Assembly (NCBI GenBank): GCA_030690415.1
Contig: JAUYGZ010000003.1
Span: forward strand, 62,001-126,000
Direction: 5' to 3'
DNA: 64,000 nt
From: a bacterium
GTDB lineage: Bacteria > Patescibacteriota > Gracilibacteria > JAUYGZ01
Positions 40,795 through 51,100 of the stretch are shown one piece after another (position 1 is the stretch's first letter; every line of letters begins with the position of its first letter). The notes beneath the pieces are model-generated. The model ran no database searches. It had not been told where the DNA came from and was given only the letters and a program-made list of their open reading frames with translations. The position numbers and the translations under genes are program-made.

Positions 40795-41580
40795 TTGTTC
40801 CCCATCCTCTTTCAGCTCGACTCCTTTTCACTCTTCGGCATGGAAATAGGTCCCGTAGCACTTTTTTCGCATGGAGTTTTTTCCGCCATCGGGTTTTTAA
40901 TTGGGGTCCTCTGGTTCGTAAAAGTCGCGCAAAAAAAGCATTTGCACCTGGAATTCATTGCTGACCACTTTTTTTCTCTCATTTTCTGGGCTGTCCTGGG
41001 TGCTCGGTTGGGATACGTTTTTGTTTTCTATCCCCGGTACCAGGATAATCTTCTCTCCGTCTTTTCTCTCTGGGACGGGGGATATTTTCTCTGGACGGGG
41101 ATCGTTTTCTTTTTGTTGGCTTTGCTGTACCACTGTTCCAAGCAAAAGGAAAAAATCGGCCAATGGTTGGACGTGATCATTCCGGCAGGAATTATTGCCT
41201 TTGTTCTGGAGACTTTTGGGGCCTTCCTGGGAGGAAATCACTTCGGAAAACCGACCGAAATGGCTTGGGGGGTAGTATTTGAAAACGCTGAAGTGCCTTT
41301 CACCATTCCGATCCACCCTGTTCAGCTCTATCTCCTGGGATCCCTTCTCATCCTTCTCGTGATCATCCAAATTTTGCACCGAAGAAAGGTTCGGGAATCG
41401 CTGGTGGGACTCGTAAGCCTTGCGTTGTTTTCACTTTTCTCATTTTTGACAGAATACTTCCGTGGAGACGAAATGATTTTGTATTTTAATCACCGATTTA
41501 CTCAGATTCTCGAGTTGATGGTGTTTATTTTTTCCGTTATTCTCATTCTGGTCTATAAAAAGAGGGCGAGGATACACTAA
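40795..41580 (+). CDS. lgt: Prolipoprotein diacylglyceryl transferase (Lgt-like)
   Basis: A 261-residue, seven-helix membrane enzyme that attaches diacylglycerol to lipobox cysteines. The signature GARLGYVFVFYP and the later HPVQLYLLGSL are present, with GGNHFGKPTEMAWGVVF in place of the usual GNFxNxE segment, and REPD-like TEYFRGDE near the end. The sequence is divergent but has the catalytic arginine region. TTG is the likely start. It is followed 9 bases later by a zinc-ribbon membrane protein gene. Confidence 0.85.
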   Translation: MFPILFQLDSFSLFGMEIGPVALFSHGVFSAIGFLIGVLWFVKVAQKKHLHLEFIADHFFSLIFWAVLGARLGYVFVFYPRYQDNLLSVFSLWDGGYFLWTGIVFFLLALLYHCSKQKEKIGQWLDVIIPAGIIAFVLETFGAFLGGNHFGKPTEMAWGVVFENAEVPFTIPIHPVQLYLLGSLLILLVIIQILHRRKVRESLVGLVSLALFSLFSFLTEYFRGDEMILYFNHRFTQILELMVFIFSVILILVYKKRARIH

Positions 41581-41589
41581 TCAGTCTGC

Positions 41590-42102
41590 ATGGAAATCAT
41601 CGACAAACTCATCGCTCTCTCTGAATCTCCTTTTGTGGATATTGCAATAAAGGGATCACTCATTTATCTTGCGGCGCTCTGGTTTGCCATGGTGGTCTGG
41701 GTTGCCAGAGACATCATTCATCGGAGCAACAATATTCTCTTCCAGGTCAGCATGATTTTGCTCAACCTGGTCATGCCGGTCTTTGGACTCATCCTCTACA
41801 TGATCATTCGGCCATCCAAGACGCTTTTGGAAAAATACTATGACGAAATGGAATACAGTTTTCTTTCTGAACAAGCGGGAGAACATCAGGATGAAAACTG
41901 TCCCCGCTGTGAAAAAAAAGTGTCACAGGATTTCCTCTATTGTCCCTCCTGCACGGAACAGATTCGAAACAGCTGCTGGAGCTGCAGCCACATCTACCTC
42001 CATGAATACCTGGTCTGTCCGTACTGTGGGAAAAAGGAAAAAAGCCGGCCCCTAAAAACCACAAAAAAGACAGAGGAACTGGTGGAAACGGTGAAGAAAT
42101 AA
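41590..42102 (+). CDS. Membrane protein with PLDc_N-like helices and double zinc ribbon
   Basis: A 170-residue protein. Two transmembrane helices (about 20-40 and 50-72, with FGLILYMIIRPSKTLLEKYY) resemble the N-terminal membrane part of cardiolipin-synthase-like proteins. The cytoplasmic tail holds cysteine pairs CPRC, CPSC, CWSC and CPYC, enough for two zinc ribbons. Function is unknown. It is the last gene of the run and converges on hisS. Confidence 0.65.
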   Translation: MEIIDKLIALSESPFVDIAIKGSLIYLAALWFAMVVWVARDIIHRSNNILFQVSMILLNLVMPVFGLILYMIIRPSKTLLEKYYDEMEYSFLSEQAGEHQDENCPRCEKKVSQDFLYCPSCTEQIRNSCWSCSHIYLHEYLVCPYCGKKEKSRPLKTTKKTEELVETVKK

Positions 42103-42126
42103 AGGTGAGGGGTTCTTCCGTTTACG

Positions 42127-43428
42127 CTATTTCACAAGAGTTATCAATTCCTCAATCGGAAGCTTCTTCTGATCTCCTGTCATCATATTTTTCACCGAAC
42201 ACATCCCACCGGTCATTTCATCGTCTCCGACCACGACCACAAAAGGTATCCCGAGTGTGTCAGCATAGGCGAAATTCTTTCCAATGCCCCTCTCAAGCAT
42301 GTCCAGATCGGTATTGATTCCTTCACCGCGAAGCTGTTGAGCGATCTGAAGCGCGTAAGCCCTTTCATTTCGACTTACGGGAACAACAAAAACACGTGTT
42401 AACGATCTGGTTTTACCTTCACCTTTCTCCCGGAGGGCATCGCAAATCACACTCACCCCGAAGCTGATGCCAACCGCGGCGAATTCCTGTTTGCCTCCCA
42501 GGAACTGGCCAATCATCTTGTCATAGCGACCGGTTCCCACCAGAGAGGAGCTGATTTGACTGGAATTCAAAACAACCTCAAAGAAAAAGCCGGTGTAGTA
42601 TTCCAGTCCACGAGCCAGAGTGGGGTCAAAAACGAGGTTTGGAACCTCCTTCAGGATCTCCAAAATTTCCCTGATTCGAGCACAGCCTTTGCTGTCCGAA
42701 AGGATCTTCTCGAGGCTCTGGAGACGGTCTTCATTACTCCCTTCAAGGTCGGTCATGCTCATGAGTCGCTCGGCTTGTTCAAAGCTCACTCCTGTCTTCT
42801 TCATTTCAGCGATGACGCCATCCTTTCCAATCTTCTTTAGCTTATCGAGTGCGATAATGGTTTTTCCCCGCAGCGATTCCTCAATATCAAGAGCATCCAT
42901 AAGCTCTCGAAGAAGCTCCCGGCTACTCATCAGGATGGTGACATCGAGATCCAGAGCCGTGAAGAGATCCCGAGCCATAAAGACTCCCTCAGCGTCTGCC
43001 AGAGCACCTGGCGCACCGATGATGTCGGCATCGGCCTGCCAAAACTCCCGATACCGGCCCAGCTTTATGGGGCCGTCCCGGAATACTTTCCCCATCACAT
43101 AGCGTTTGAAAGGAAGCTTAATCGTCGGATTCATGGCCACATATCGGGCAAGAGGGACGGTCATGTCAAAGCGAAGACCGAGCTCACGTTCACCCTGATC
43201 AGTGACCTGGAAGATTTCCTGAGATACATCTGTTCCCTCACCGGCGGCGAATTTCGCCTTCAAAACATCCATTCGTTCTACCAGAGGGGTCTCGAGGGGA
43301 AGGTATCCATAGCTCTCAAAAATACCACGAATTGCGTCCAGGACACGGAGCTGGAGGATTTTATCAGGAGGATCCAGATCACGCATACCCTTGGGGAGCA
43401 TCAGTTCCATTTGAGATGACTCAGACAT
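42127..43428 (-). CDS. hisS: Histidyl-tRNA synthetase
   Basis: A 433-residue class II synthetase charging tRNA-His. LPKGMRDLDPPDKILQLRVLDAI is the family opening; motif 2 covers GLRFDMTVPLARYVA and KRYVMGKVFRDG; REFWQADADIIG follows; the histidine-specific LARGLEYYTGFFFEV and VGTGRYDKMI and motif 3 (GISFGVSVI) are intact. The C-terminal anticodon-binding domain ends the protein. It is third in a minus-strand unit after the methyltransferase and WecG-type genes. Confidence 0.96.
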   Translation of the reverse strand: MSESSQMELMLPKGMRDLDPPDKILQLRVLDAIRGIFESYGYLPLETPLVERMDVLKAKFAAGEGTDVSQEIFQVTDQGERELGLRFDMTVPLARYVAMNPTIKLPFKRYVMGKVFRDGPIKLGRYREFWQADADIIGAPGALADAEGVFMARDLFTALDLDVTILMSSRELLRELMDALDIEESLRGKTIIALDKLKKIGKDGVIAEMKKTGVSFEQAERLMSMTDLEGSNEDRLQSLEKILSDSKGCARIREILEILKEVPNLVFDPTLARGLEYYTGFFFEVVLNSSQISSSLVGTGRYDKMIGQFLGGKQEFAAVGISFGVSVICDALREKGEGKTRSLTRVFVVPVSRNERAYALQIAQQLRGEGINTDLDMLERGIGKNFAYADTLGIPFVVVVGDDEMTGGMCSVKNMMTGDQKKLPIEELITLVK

Positions 43429-43450
43429 GTGGAAACAAGAAAAAGCTGAA

Positions 43451-44248
43451 TTAGAATAGGGATTTTTTCCGGGAAATCAAAATTTTCCAGGGGAAGACTA
43501 CGGTCGCATTGAAAATGCGTTTAATTCTCCGGGGCTCGATCACCAGTCGGAAAAGCCATTCCAGACCACTTCTACGCATCCACAGGGGAGCTCGTTTTCG
43601 CTCGCCAGCTAGAAAATCAAAGGCACCCCCGATCCCCATGGCGACCTGAACGCTTTTCAGATGGGGAAGATTGCGTGCGATCCAGCGCTCCTGTCGTGGT
43701 GCTCCAAAAGCAACAAAGAGCACCTCAGCTCCTGAATTCTGGATCATTTTTCGGATTCCAGGCTCCTTCGCCGCGGAATCATCCCCACTGAGATGGCCTA
43801 CGATATTCACCCCGGATTCCCTCAGTTGATCAGCCAGTTTCTGACTCACCTTTTCAGAAGCACCGAGCAAAAAGACCTTCCGTTTCGGAAAGCGTTTAAA
43901 AAACGCCTGCATAATGTCTGTGCCGGTGACCCGTTCAGGGAATGGGGAAACCCGAACAGTTTTTCCGGGGCTGAGCAGCGTTCCCATCCATCGGAGGAGA
44001 GAAGGCTTCCCAGCCAGATACCGTCCGGCCCAAAGGACCCCAAATCCATCGGGAAGAGAAAGCTGGGCGGTGTTCAAAAGCTCTGCGAATTCAGGATCCC
44101 TCATGGCAATCAGACAAATTTCTGGATTAGGGGTGACACAAAAGAGCTGTTGACCATTATTCAGTGCTCTGTCCAAGTGATCCAGAACCTGCTCGCGAGT
44201 CAGAGGGTGAAAGGGAACAGTGGCGATGGTGATCGTTTTCATCTTCAT
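43451..44248 (-). CDS. WecG/TagA/CpsF-family glycosyltransferase
   Basis: A 265-residue enzyme of GT26 type. Conserved parts include FCVTPNPEICLIAMRDPEFAELLNTAQLSLPDGFGVLWAGRYL, the RVTGTDIMQAFF motif, VFLLGASE, and VAFGAPRQERWIARN with VGGAFDFLAG-like GIGGAFDFLAGERKRAP. The family moves N-acetylmannosamine or similar sugars onto undecaprenyl-linked carriers for wall polymers. The acceptor cannot be named. Its start overlaps the stop of the methyltransferase gene by four bases. Confidence 0.9.
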   Translation of the reverse strand: MKMKTITIATVPFHPLTREQVLDHLDRALNNGQQLFCVTPNPEICLIAMRDPEFAELLNTAQLSLPDGFGVLWAGRYLAGKPSLLRWMGTLLSPGKTVRVSPFPERVTGTDIMQAFFKRFPKRKVFLLGASEKVSQKLADQLRESGVNIVGHLSGDDSAAKEPGIRKMIQNSGAEVLFVAFGAPRQERWIARNLPHLKSVQVAMGIGGAFDFLAGERKRAPLWMRRSGLEWLFRLVIEPRRIKRIFNATVVFPWKILISRKKSLF

Positions 44249-45039
44249 GATGGGCCTTTACAGGTAGCAATAGGGGAAGCATTTCGCAAAGGGCGGGAAA
44301 AGATTTTTTCGGAGACTGGTATGGGGCTGGAAACTCCTTTCAGGAGGCGAGGTCGACAGACAAAGAGGAAGTTATGGCCCGAGACCCGAAACTCATTGAT
44401 TTCAAAGGATTGCTGAGATAGAAGACTTCTGACCTCAAAGGGAAGAAACGCGTAGTAGTAGCGTTTGATCTTTTCTGGTCCAAAAGGAATCATCAAATCT
44501 CGGGGACTTCCACGAAATCCCGACAGGATCCACCGAAAAAATGACCTGATAAAACAACCGGCATACTTCCACTGCCAGAGATTCCACACACTGAGCAGGA
44601 AGACCCCGTCCGGCTCGAGGTGTTGAAGCACCAGTTTGAGGGTTTTTTTCCGAAGTTTGGTCGAGGGGATGTGATGAAAAGCCGCAATGCAGAGTATCAC
44701 GTCAAATGAATTGGGGAGATCAAGCTCGGTGATATCCTGTTCGAGAAAAGTCTGTTTCGGATATCGCTTGTGGGCTATCTCCAGAAGCTCCGGACAAAAA
44801 TCAATGCCGGTATAATCCGGATTTTTATTTTGTAAAAAATCATACAATCTTCCGTTTCCACAGCCAAGGTCCAGCACTTTGCTTTCTTCAGAGACAAGGG
44901 AGCCAAAAAACTCAAATTCAGGCCAGGGATGAGATCGGGTTTGAGAAAATGAAGCAGCAATCTGACGGTAGGTCTTCTTAAGCTGTTGACGAATCTGCGA
45001 CGGAGATTGGTAAGACATACGAAGGGATAACAAGGACAT
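44245..45039 (-). CDS. Class I SAM-dependent methyltransferase, Trm9-like
   Basis: A 264-residue methyltransferase. SAM-binding motif I is VLDLGCGNGRLYD, motif II ends in GIDFCPELL, and IAAFHHIPS with LEPDGVFLLSVWNLWQWKY fits the group that includes Trm9/ALKBH8-type tRNA wobble methyltransferases. The target here is not established; its neighbours (WecG-type glycosyltransferase, hisS) allow either a sugar or a tRNA role. A start at 45018 (MSYQSPSQIRQQL) would also be reasonable. It is first in the three-gene minus-strand unit. Confidence 0.8.
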   Translation of the reverse strand: MSLLSLRMSYQSPSQIRQQLKKTYRQIAASFSQTRSHPWPEFEFFGSLVSEESKVLDLGCGNGRLYDFLQNKNPDYTGIDFCPELLEIAHKRYPKQTFLEQDITELDLPNSFDVILCIAAFHHIPSTKLRKKTLKLVLQHLEPDGVFLLSVWNLWQWKYAGCFIRSFFRWILSGFRGSPRDLMIPFGPEKIKRYYYAFLPFEVRSLLSQQSFEINEFRVSGHNFLFVCRPRLLKGVSSPIPVSEKIFSRPLRNASPIATCKGPS

Positions 45040-45125
45040 TGTATCCTATTCCAATCCATCAGCTCAACTTGCCAAAAAAGGGCAAAGAGTCTAGACTTAT
45101 CCGGTATTTCATAGAAGATTCGCTT

Positions 45126-46481
45126 ATGAGGACCTTTAAGATCATCGTCATTTCTGCACTGCTCATCATTGCGGCTGCGGTACTTCTGATCATTATCAGA
45201 GGCGCCATGCCCACGAGTGTAGGCCCAAGCGACGAGGAGTTTGCGGATATCTATGAGGAAAATGAGCATGATCTCGGAGATGACCAAGATCTGTACAGCC
45301 AACAAATGAAGCAGCTCGAAGGGACCGTAAAGGTTTTGGGGGTATCGATCTATGGAGAAGGGACTCATCGATTGGAAAAAGACAACACATTGGTTGCAAT
45401 TCTCGAGAGTACGGATGAAAAGGTTAATCTTCAGGATTTTATTGAGAAGGAAGTCAGGGTGCGGGGATTTGTCCGAGATACGATTGAAGGCGGGCAAAAA
45501 ATTATGGACGCGTCCTATCTCGAAGTACTGGAAGAGTCAGGCGTGAAACGCTTTAGTGAGGTTTCCTACGAATTCAGTTTTTCCTACCCTGGTGACTGGG
45601 ATCTGAAAAAAGAAAGTGACAAGGTGACTTTTTCACGACAAGTGGGAGACACCACTGATAACCTCATGATCGTCTACCAGTTTAAAGATGTGAACCAGTC
45701 ACTGGAACAATGGCTAACGGATCGAGATCAAAACCTTTCTTTCGATGAAACTCAGGTGAAAGTGGGATCGGTGACAGGTGTTCGTCGTGTTATCACAAAC
45801 GGGGATGAGAAGATCGTCAAAACTTATGTAAAAGAAGGAAAGAACGCCTACGAGATTCGATTGGTTTCACAAGACGAGGTGATCCGAAACCAGTATTATT
45901 CCATTGTTGATTTTTTTCAGACCACGTTTGTGGGGTCTGATGAAGAGCCACAGATGGAGCCGGCTGACACGGTAGATGACAGTATGAAGTTGGAGATGAC
46001 TGATGATGAGGAAGTAATGGATCAGGAAGACAGTATGACGAAGGAAGAAGACACGAAGAAAGAGGATTCGATGGAAGAGGCAACACAACCGGAAGAGACA
46101 GTAAAAGCTGACACAACAGTAGAATCGGAACAATCCTTCACCGAGCTTGAGCCCCTTTCGCCAGAGGAAGTGAATCAGGTCATGGAAAAGGGATTTTCAT
46201 CGTTCGAAGGGCGAAGCCTCTCTTTTGAGTACCCTAAGGTGTGGTACTTCTCTTATCTCGGGAATGGGAAATATGGATTCACTGATGACGTGACCTACAA
46301 GGCAAACGAAGAACAAATTGACGAATCTACCAGCAGGATTCTTCTGATAGCCGGTTCGGTTGATGTTCCTTGTGCCTACAAACAAGAAACGACGCTCGAA
46401 TCCACCCGTTATACCGTCTGTGCCCGTGAGCCGGGGCTCGACCAGATATCGGATCGGGTGGCTGAAAGCATCAAGAAATAG
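45126..46481 (+). CDS. Membrane-anchored protein with two PsbP-like domains and acidic linker
   Basis: The ORF starts at 45039 but MRTFKIIVISALLIIAAAV at 45126 places a transmembrane anchor at the N-terminus, giving 451 residues. A small beta domain (DNTLVAILESTDEKVNLQDF ... EVRVRGFV) is followed by a PsbP-like fold (EFSFSYPGDWDLKKESDKVTFSRQ), a very acidic Met/Asp/Glu/Thr-rich linker of about 60 residues, and a second, shorter PsbP-like unit (SLSFEYPKVWYFSYLGNGKYGF). It should face the outside of the membrane. Function is unknown; it is divergent from the methyltransferase gene. Confidence 0.6.
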   Translation: MRTFKIIVISALLIIAAAVLLIIIRGAMPTSVGPSDEEFADIYEENEHDLGDDQDLYSQQMKQLEGTVKVLGVSIYGEGTHRLEKDNTLVAILESTDEKVNLQDFIEKEVRVRGFVRDTIEGGQKIMDASYLEVLEESGVKRFSEVSYEFSFSYPGDWDLKKESDKVTFSRQVGDTTDNLMIVYQFKDVNQSLEQWLTDRDQNLSFDETQVKVGSVTGVRRVITNGDEKIVKTYVKEGKNAYEIRLVSQDEVIRNQYYSIVDFFQTTFVGSDEEPQMEPADTVDDSMKLEMTDDEEVMDQEDSMTKEEDTKKEDSMEEATQPEETVKADTTVESEQSFTELEPLSPEEVNQVMEKGFSSFEGRSLSFEYPKVWYFSYLGNGKYGFTDDVTYKANEEQIDESTSRILLIAGSVDVPCAYKQETTLESTRYTVCAREPGLDQISDRVAESIKK

Positions 46482-46516
46482 AAGGCAATTCTTATTTTAT
46501 TCGAGGAGAGTAAGAA

Positions 46517-46591
46517 TGGTGGCCAGAGGCGGAATTGAACCACCGACACAAGGATTTTCAATCCTCTGCTCTACCACTGAGCTACCTGGCC
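46517..46591 (-). tRNA. tRNA-Phe (GAA anticodon)
   Basis: Minus-strand gene beginning GGCCAGGTAGCTCAGTGG with D-arm, anticodon loop TTGAAAA (GAA), T-loop TTCAATT and encoded CCA; total 75 bases. All stems pair. Confidence 0.95.
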
Positions 46592-46686
46592 ATGGTGAGA
46601 TTCTTTTTTGCTTTTTGTATACGCTTTTTAAAGCTCTAGCTTTCCATAGCTTGTGAGGGATTTTGGAGGGGGCGAAGAAGGAAGAT

Positions 46687-46702
46687 GAGCTACCTAGCCA
46701 TT
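46687..46702 (-). repeat. Short tRNA-Phe 5'-end-like fragment
   Basis: GAGCTACCTAGCCATT matches the reversed 5' end of the tRNA-Phe (GAGCTACCTGGCCATG) at 14 of 16 positions, about 110 bases outside the gene. It is too short to be sure it is a tRNA relic. The rest of 46592-46966 shows no gene. Confidence 0.35.
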
Positions 46703-46966
46703 CAAAAAAGCTAATGGAATCCATTGGCCTGAAAAAGGGTATCTTAGCTTGAAAGGGAAATCAACACAGAAAGGATACCATCTACAACAAGAGGTGAATG
46801 ACGTGAAAGATGGGGGTTATTTTTTTTGATATGAAGATGATATCGTTAATAGCTTTATGGTGATGAAGGTAATAACAGATTCCCTGTTCGTAGAGATGGA
46901 TCAGGCGATGAGCCATAATTTAATGAGAATGAAGGATAAAAGACCGTTAAAAAAGACTCGAAACCC

Positions 46967-47650
46967 CTAGTGGGTGGAGGCTTTTTTTAGCCTGAGAGGT
47001 GGGAGGGCTGGAGAGGGAAGAGGTCTACTTTGGCTATGGACCTCGTCGAAATGAAGGAAGACAATAAGGACAATAAGGAGAGGGACCACGAGATAAGACA
47101 TTTCCCAGTGGTGCAGCAGATTGAAGAGACTGTGGCAAGAGCCGGCAATGAGGAGACCTAGGAGGTAGTACCAGGTTCGGGTTTTTCGAGTTCCTTTCTG
47201 AATAAAGTGGGTGATCAGCGAAGTAAACAGAGCATGAGCGGTACTGACGGTAAAGAGGCGGATGATGGCAATGCTTAAAAAGGTGATGGTAAATTCAAAG
47301 CCCATCAGATATGAAATGTTCTCGAAGAAGGCAAAGCCAAGACCGACCAAGATCGGGTAGTAGTACTGATGCTTCAGCTCATGGTCGAAGTACAGGGCGA
47401 CGGACTTCACAAACTCTTCAGAAAAGGCGAGAAGAATCATCGCGTAGAGCGGACCCAAGAGTGAGCTGAAGAGTGCCTGATTTATACCAAGCATCTGTAA
47501 ACCAAAAAAAGGCACCGTTGAGAGACCCGCAAGCAGAAAAATTCGAAGCAATCGAGAAAACTTCTGATCATACTGCTTCCTCAGGACTACAATGAGTCCC
47601 AGATAAAAGGGCAGTATCCCTCCGGCGGTAATGGCAAGGTCAAGAAGCAT
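46967..47650 (-). CDS. PrsW-like intramembrane metalloprotease
   Basis: A 227-residue protein with about seven transmembrane helices. LLAFSEEFVKSVAL carries the EE pair, GLGFAFFENISYLMG the FEN motif, and histidines occur in STAHALFTSLITHF and GSCHSLFNLLHHW, the order found in PrsW/CPBP-type proteases that cut membrane regulators. No anti-sigma factor substrate is nearby. The soluble tail after about residue 200 is short and basic. Assignment is by motif order only. Confidence 0.72.
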   Translation of the reverse strand: MLLDLAITAGGILPFYLGLIVVLRKQYDQKFSRLLRIFLLAGLSTVPFFGLQMLGINQALFSSLLGPLYAMILLAFSEEFVKSVALYFDHELKHQYYYPILVGLGFAFFENISYLMGFEFTITFLSIAIIRLFTVSTAHALFTSLITHFIQKGTRKTRTWYYLLGLLIAGSCHSLFNLLHHWEMSYLVVPLLIVLIVFLHFDEVHSQSRPLPSPALPPLRLKKASTH

Positions 47651-47738
47651 GCCAAAAGCAGGTTAAAAAGAGTGCGGTTCAGAACGGAAAGAAATTCAGA
47701 ATTTTCACTCGTCATCAGCTCTGCCCGTCGGCACACCC

Positions 47739-47767
47739 TTGAAGGATTCGCACAAGAGTGCTATACT
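47739..47767 (+). promoter_or_regulatory. Promoter TTGAAG-17-TATACT with a ~390-base leader
   Basis: TTGAAG (47739-47744) and TATACT (47762-47767), spacer 17. The next gene starts at 48162, and the intervening sequence shows no ORF I trust. A second, poorer AT-rich promoter-like stretch (TTGATA then TAATAA, near 48019-48046) lies closer to the gene. The rest of 47651-48161 holds nothing else recognisable. Confidence 0.45.
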
Positions 47768-48161
47768 TAAAAGGTGAAAAAAGCTTCTCATTCTTTGGCT
47801 GGCGGCTAGAGACGGGTGGTTTTTTTCACATATCCGGAGGATCACAAGGCAGATTTATCTTTCATCCCGATTGAGGTCGAAAGGTGCTTTCAGAAAGGCA
47901 AAAACCAAAAAGCCCATGATCCATGGAGTGTGAGTCGATATTTTAGAAGACGACCATAAAAGAGGAGGAGAAGAAAAAAACAAGAAATAGTTTTTCTTTC
48001 ACAGGTCCTCACCTCTTTTTGATATTCGATGGTATATATATAATAATACTAATAAGATAAAAAGTCAATCATATTATTGGGAGGGATTTTAGCCACTCAG
48101 AAAACCTGATAAACTATAAATTACCGCTAAAAGAGCCTAAATATCTAATCCTGAGGAGCTG

Positions 48162-51100
48162 ATGAGTGCCCCTGAAAATCAGAAAAATGGCAGAAGAAAA
48201 AGGAAAAATCTGCTTTTTTATGTGTCATGGGGTGTCATTATCCTCGTGGTATTACTCTTGGCTCTGGCTCGATACGGGCTCTACTCTTTTTTCCCTAACC
48301 CGAGGGTGATCAGCCCGAGTCTTCAGAAGGAAATCAATAGTATTAGTCCGGAGGGAGCCTTTGTGATCTCATTTGACCAGCGCATGAGAAGAACTTCTGT
48401 TGAAGAAGCGCTGAGCATCGTTCCTCAGATCGATTACAAGGCGTCCTGGGAGGGCAATACCCTTTTTCTGAGACCGCTGAAAACTCCGGAGAATTCGTTC
48501 CAGTATAGACTTTCTCTTACGAAGAAGGCCATGAATTTCTTTGGGAAACCGCTGGATCGTTCGTATTCCTTTATCTATATGGTCGGGAATAAACCAAGTA
48601 TTGTGGCGGTTTTTCCCCGGCAAGGGGAGATCGAGCCAGATGAGAAGGTGATTATTCTCTTTTCCCATGCCATGGTGCGGGAAAGTGAAGTGGGGCATCC
48701 GGTAGAGGCTGGCTTTGTTCGCATGAGCCCTGCTGTTCAGGGTGACTGGATCTGGTATAATGACAAAACACTGGTTTTCAGGCCTTTAAATGGATTTCCA
48801 CTCTCCAGTCGATTTTGGTTGAATAGTCCTGAGCCCATCCAGACGCTCGATGCCACCGTACTCGATGATACTATTGACGTGACTTTCGAGACCGAGAGGC
48901 TAGAGCTGATGAAAATGATTCAGGAGAGGAGCGAAGAAGATTCGTATGGTGTTAGAGATCCATTTCCGGTTCAGTTCAGCCAAGCGGTGGACTCGACCTC
49001 ACTCACGAAAGCATCGACTTTGAGAAGCTCAAAAGGAAGTCTTGTGAATGGACTGCGCTTTGAGGTAGACCGTAATGATCCAAGCCGATTTGAGCTCAGG
49101 GCTGAAGGGGACAAGTGGTGGTATAATGAAGATTATACATTAAGTATCTCAGAGGACCTCATCCCTCAGGGGGGAAATCTCGCTCTTGAGGAACCTATAG
49201 AAATCACTTTTCGTACAGAATCTTTCTTGGTCTTCGATACCGAGTGGAGTGTCATTCAGAAAGACATCATCCTGACTGAGGACGGATCTTTTTATCTCGG
49301 AACAATGGAAAACTGGAAATCAGACAGGCTGCTCCGTTCGCTCAGGTTGGATCCTCCTGGAGAACTGGTAATAGGAACACAAAGAGGAAGGTTTTTCAAT
49401 ATCCAGCTGGATGAAGATTCTCAAAAAAGAGAAAATATATTGCTTGTCCTCGAAGACAAGGGTGGAGAAAATGAAAAGGCGGTCGTGAGAGAACCCTCTG
49501 TTTACACCCTCAAACACGCTCCGTCCTTACGGCTGACGATGAACGATCGTGATGAACAGGTCTGTTTTTACAGCAACAACGCGTTGGGGCAAAAGACATT
49601 CTTGGAATCTACTTTGGAAGGAGTCGTAAAGAGCAATAGTCTGACCTGGGATGAAGGCTCCGATTGTTCGAAACGAGAAGAATATGCCTTTCAGTACTCG
49701 TTCGGAAAAAACGTGTTGGAGCCCCAGAAAAGTCATACGATTTATCTCCATGCTTATGATATCTATGGACAACAAGAGACCCAAAAATACATCGTACAGG
49801 CAAGAGCTCTGAATCCTACGGAGAGAGTACTGCTGCGACAGGAATCTGAGTTTTATCAGTTTTTCCATAGCGCGGAGGATCTGGTCTTTCCATATGATGT
49901 AGAGAATATCCCTGAGGTAAAGGTTGAGATCTGTCGGCTGAGTGCGGGACAGGCAGTCCAGATCGAAACCACCTACGAGCAGCGCTGGTACAGCTTCACC
50001 CCCTCGACTGAAAAGTGTTTGGGATACAGTGCTTTTAGTCAAACCTTGAAATCAAACTGGGGCACTCAAATACAGGAAGAGGTTCGGCTGGATCAAAATA
50101 TGAAGGAGATTGTTCAGGGACTCTACTATGTCAGGATCTCACTTCCCAGTCGGAGTCTTAAGGAAGATGCTGAGCTAATGGCTGACGGGGTATTAGAGTA
50201 TACACACTGGAATCTCATGACCAAACGAGGAGAGTCCACCTTAGCCTGGTTGATAGATTCAGATGAAAACAAGCCGATCAGTGGCGCCGACATTACACTT
50301 TTTGGCGGAGATGGGGAACGTCTTTACGGAGGGAAGACGGATGATCGAGGAATACTCTTAGTAGATAAAAATCGGTTCAAGCATGAGTTTGTTATGGCCA
50401 AGATCAATGAGAAGGAAATTCTTCTCAATGCTTTTTCTCAACAAGGTTTTGAGCCGGAACGATTTTCAATTCTCTTCAACGCTGACGAATCACCTTACCG
50501 GTATCAGTTTTATATTCAGGAACCAAGCATAAGCCCAAACCTGATCAAAGGTGCTTTCATGATTCGTGAGAAAGATTATGATCAGTTGAGAGTACCCTCG
50601 GTCAGTACCGCTGTAGTCTCACTCTACACCGAAGATGAACATATGATCTGGAGACAGTATGAGACGGTCAACGAGGGGGGAGTGTTATTTTTTGATATTG
50701 CCCCCAAGCTTCCACTTCTTGAAAATCATTATAATCTCAGCGTTTGTTTAGGCCTGCACGAAGGAGTTTGTCAGGGAATCAATTTTTGGACAAGGGTAGA
50801 GATGGGAGGTAGTCATGAAAGCACGCCAGATCATTCTAAGCTCCTGACGGAAAACCAAGACCCGTCTACTCTGAACTTCGACTTCGACGAAAACAAAATT
50901 TATTCGTCTGGTGAGGAGCTAAAGGCTAGGATTTCAGGACTTATTCCTCACCATCCCATACTCATCACGCTCGAAAGAAATGGGGTACTCTATCACGAAA
51001 TAAGAGTATCTGATTCCACATCAGATCAGATCAGCATACCGATCACTGAGGAAATGGTGCCAGAGGTTTTTCTTGGAGGAGTTCAGTTCAATGGTTCACA

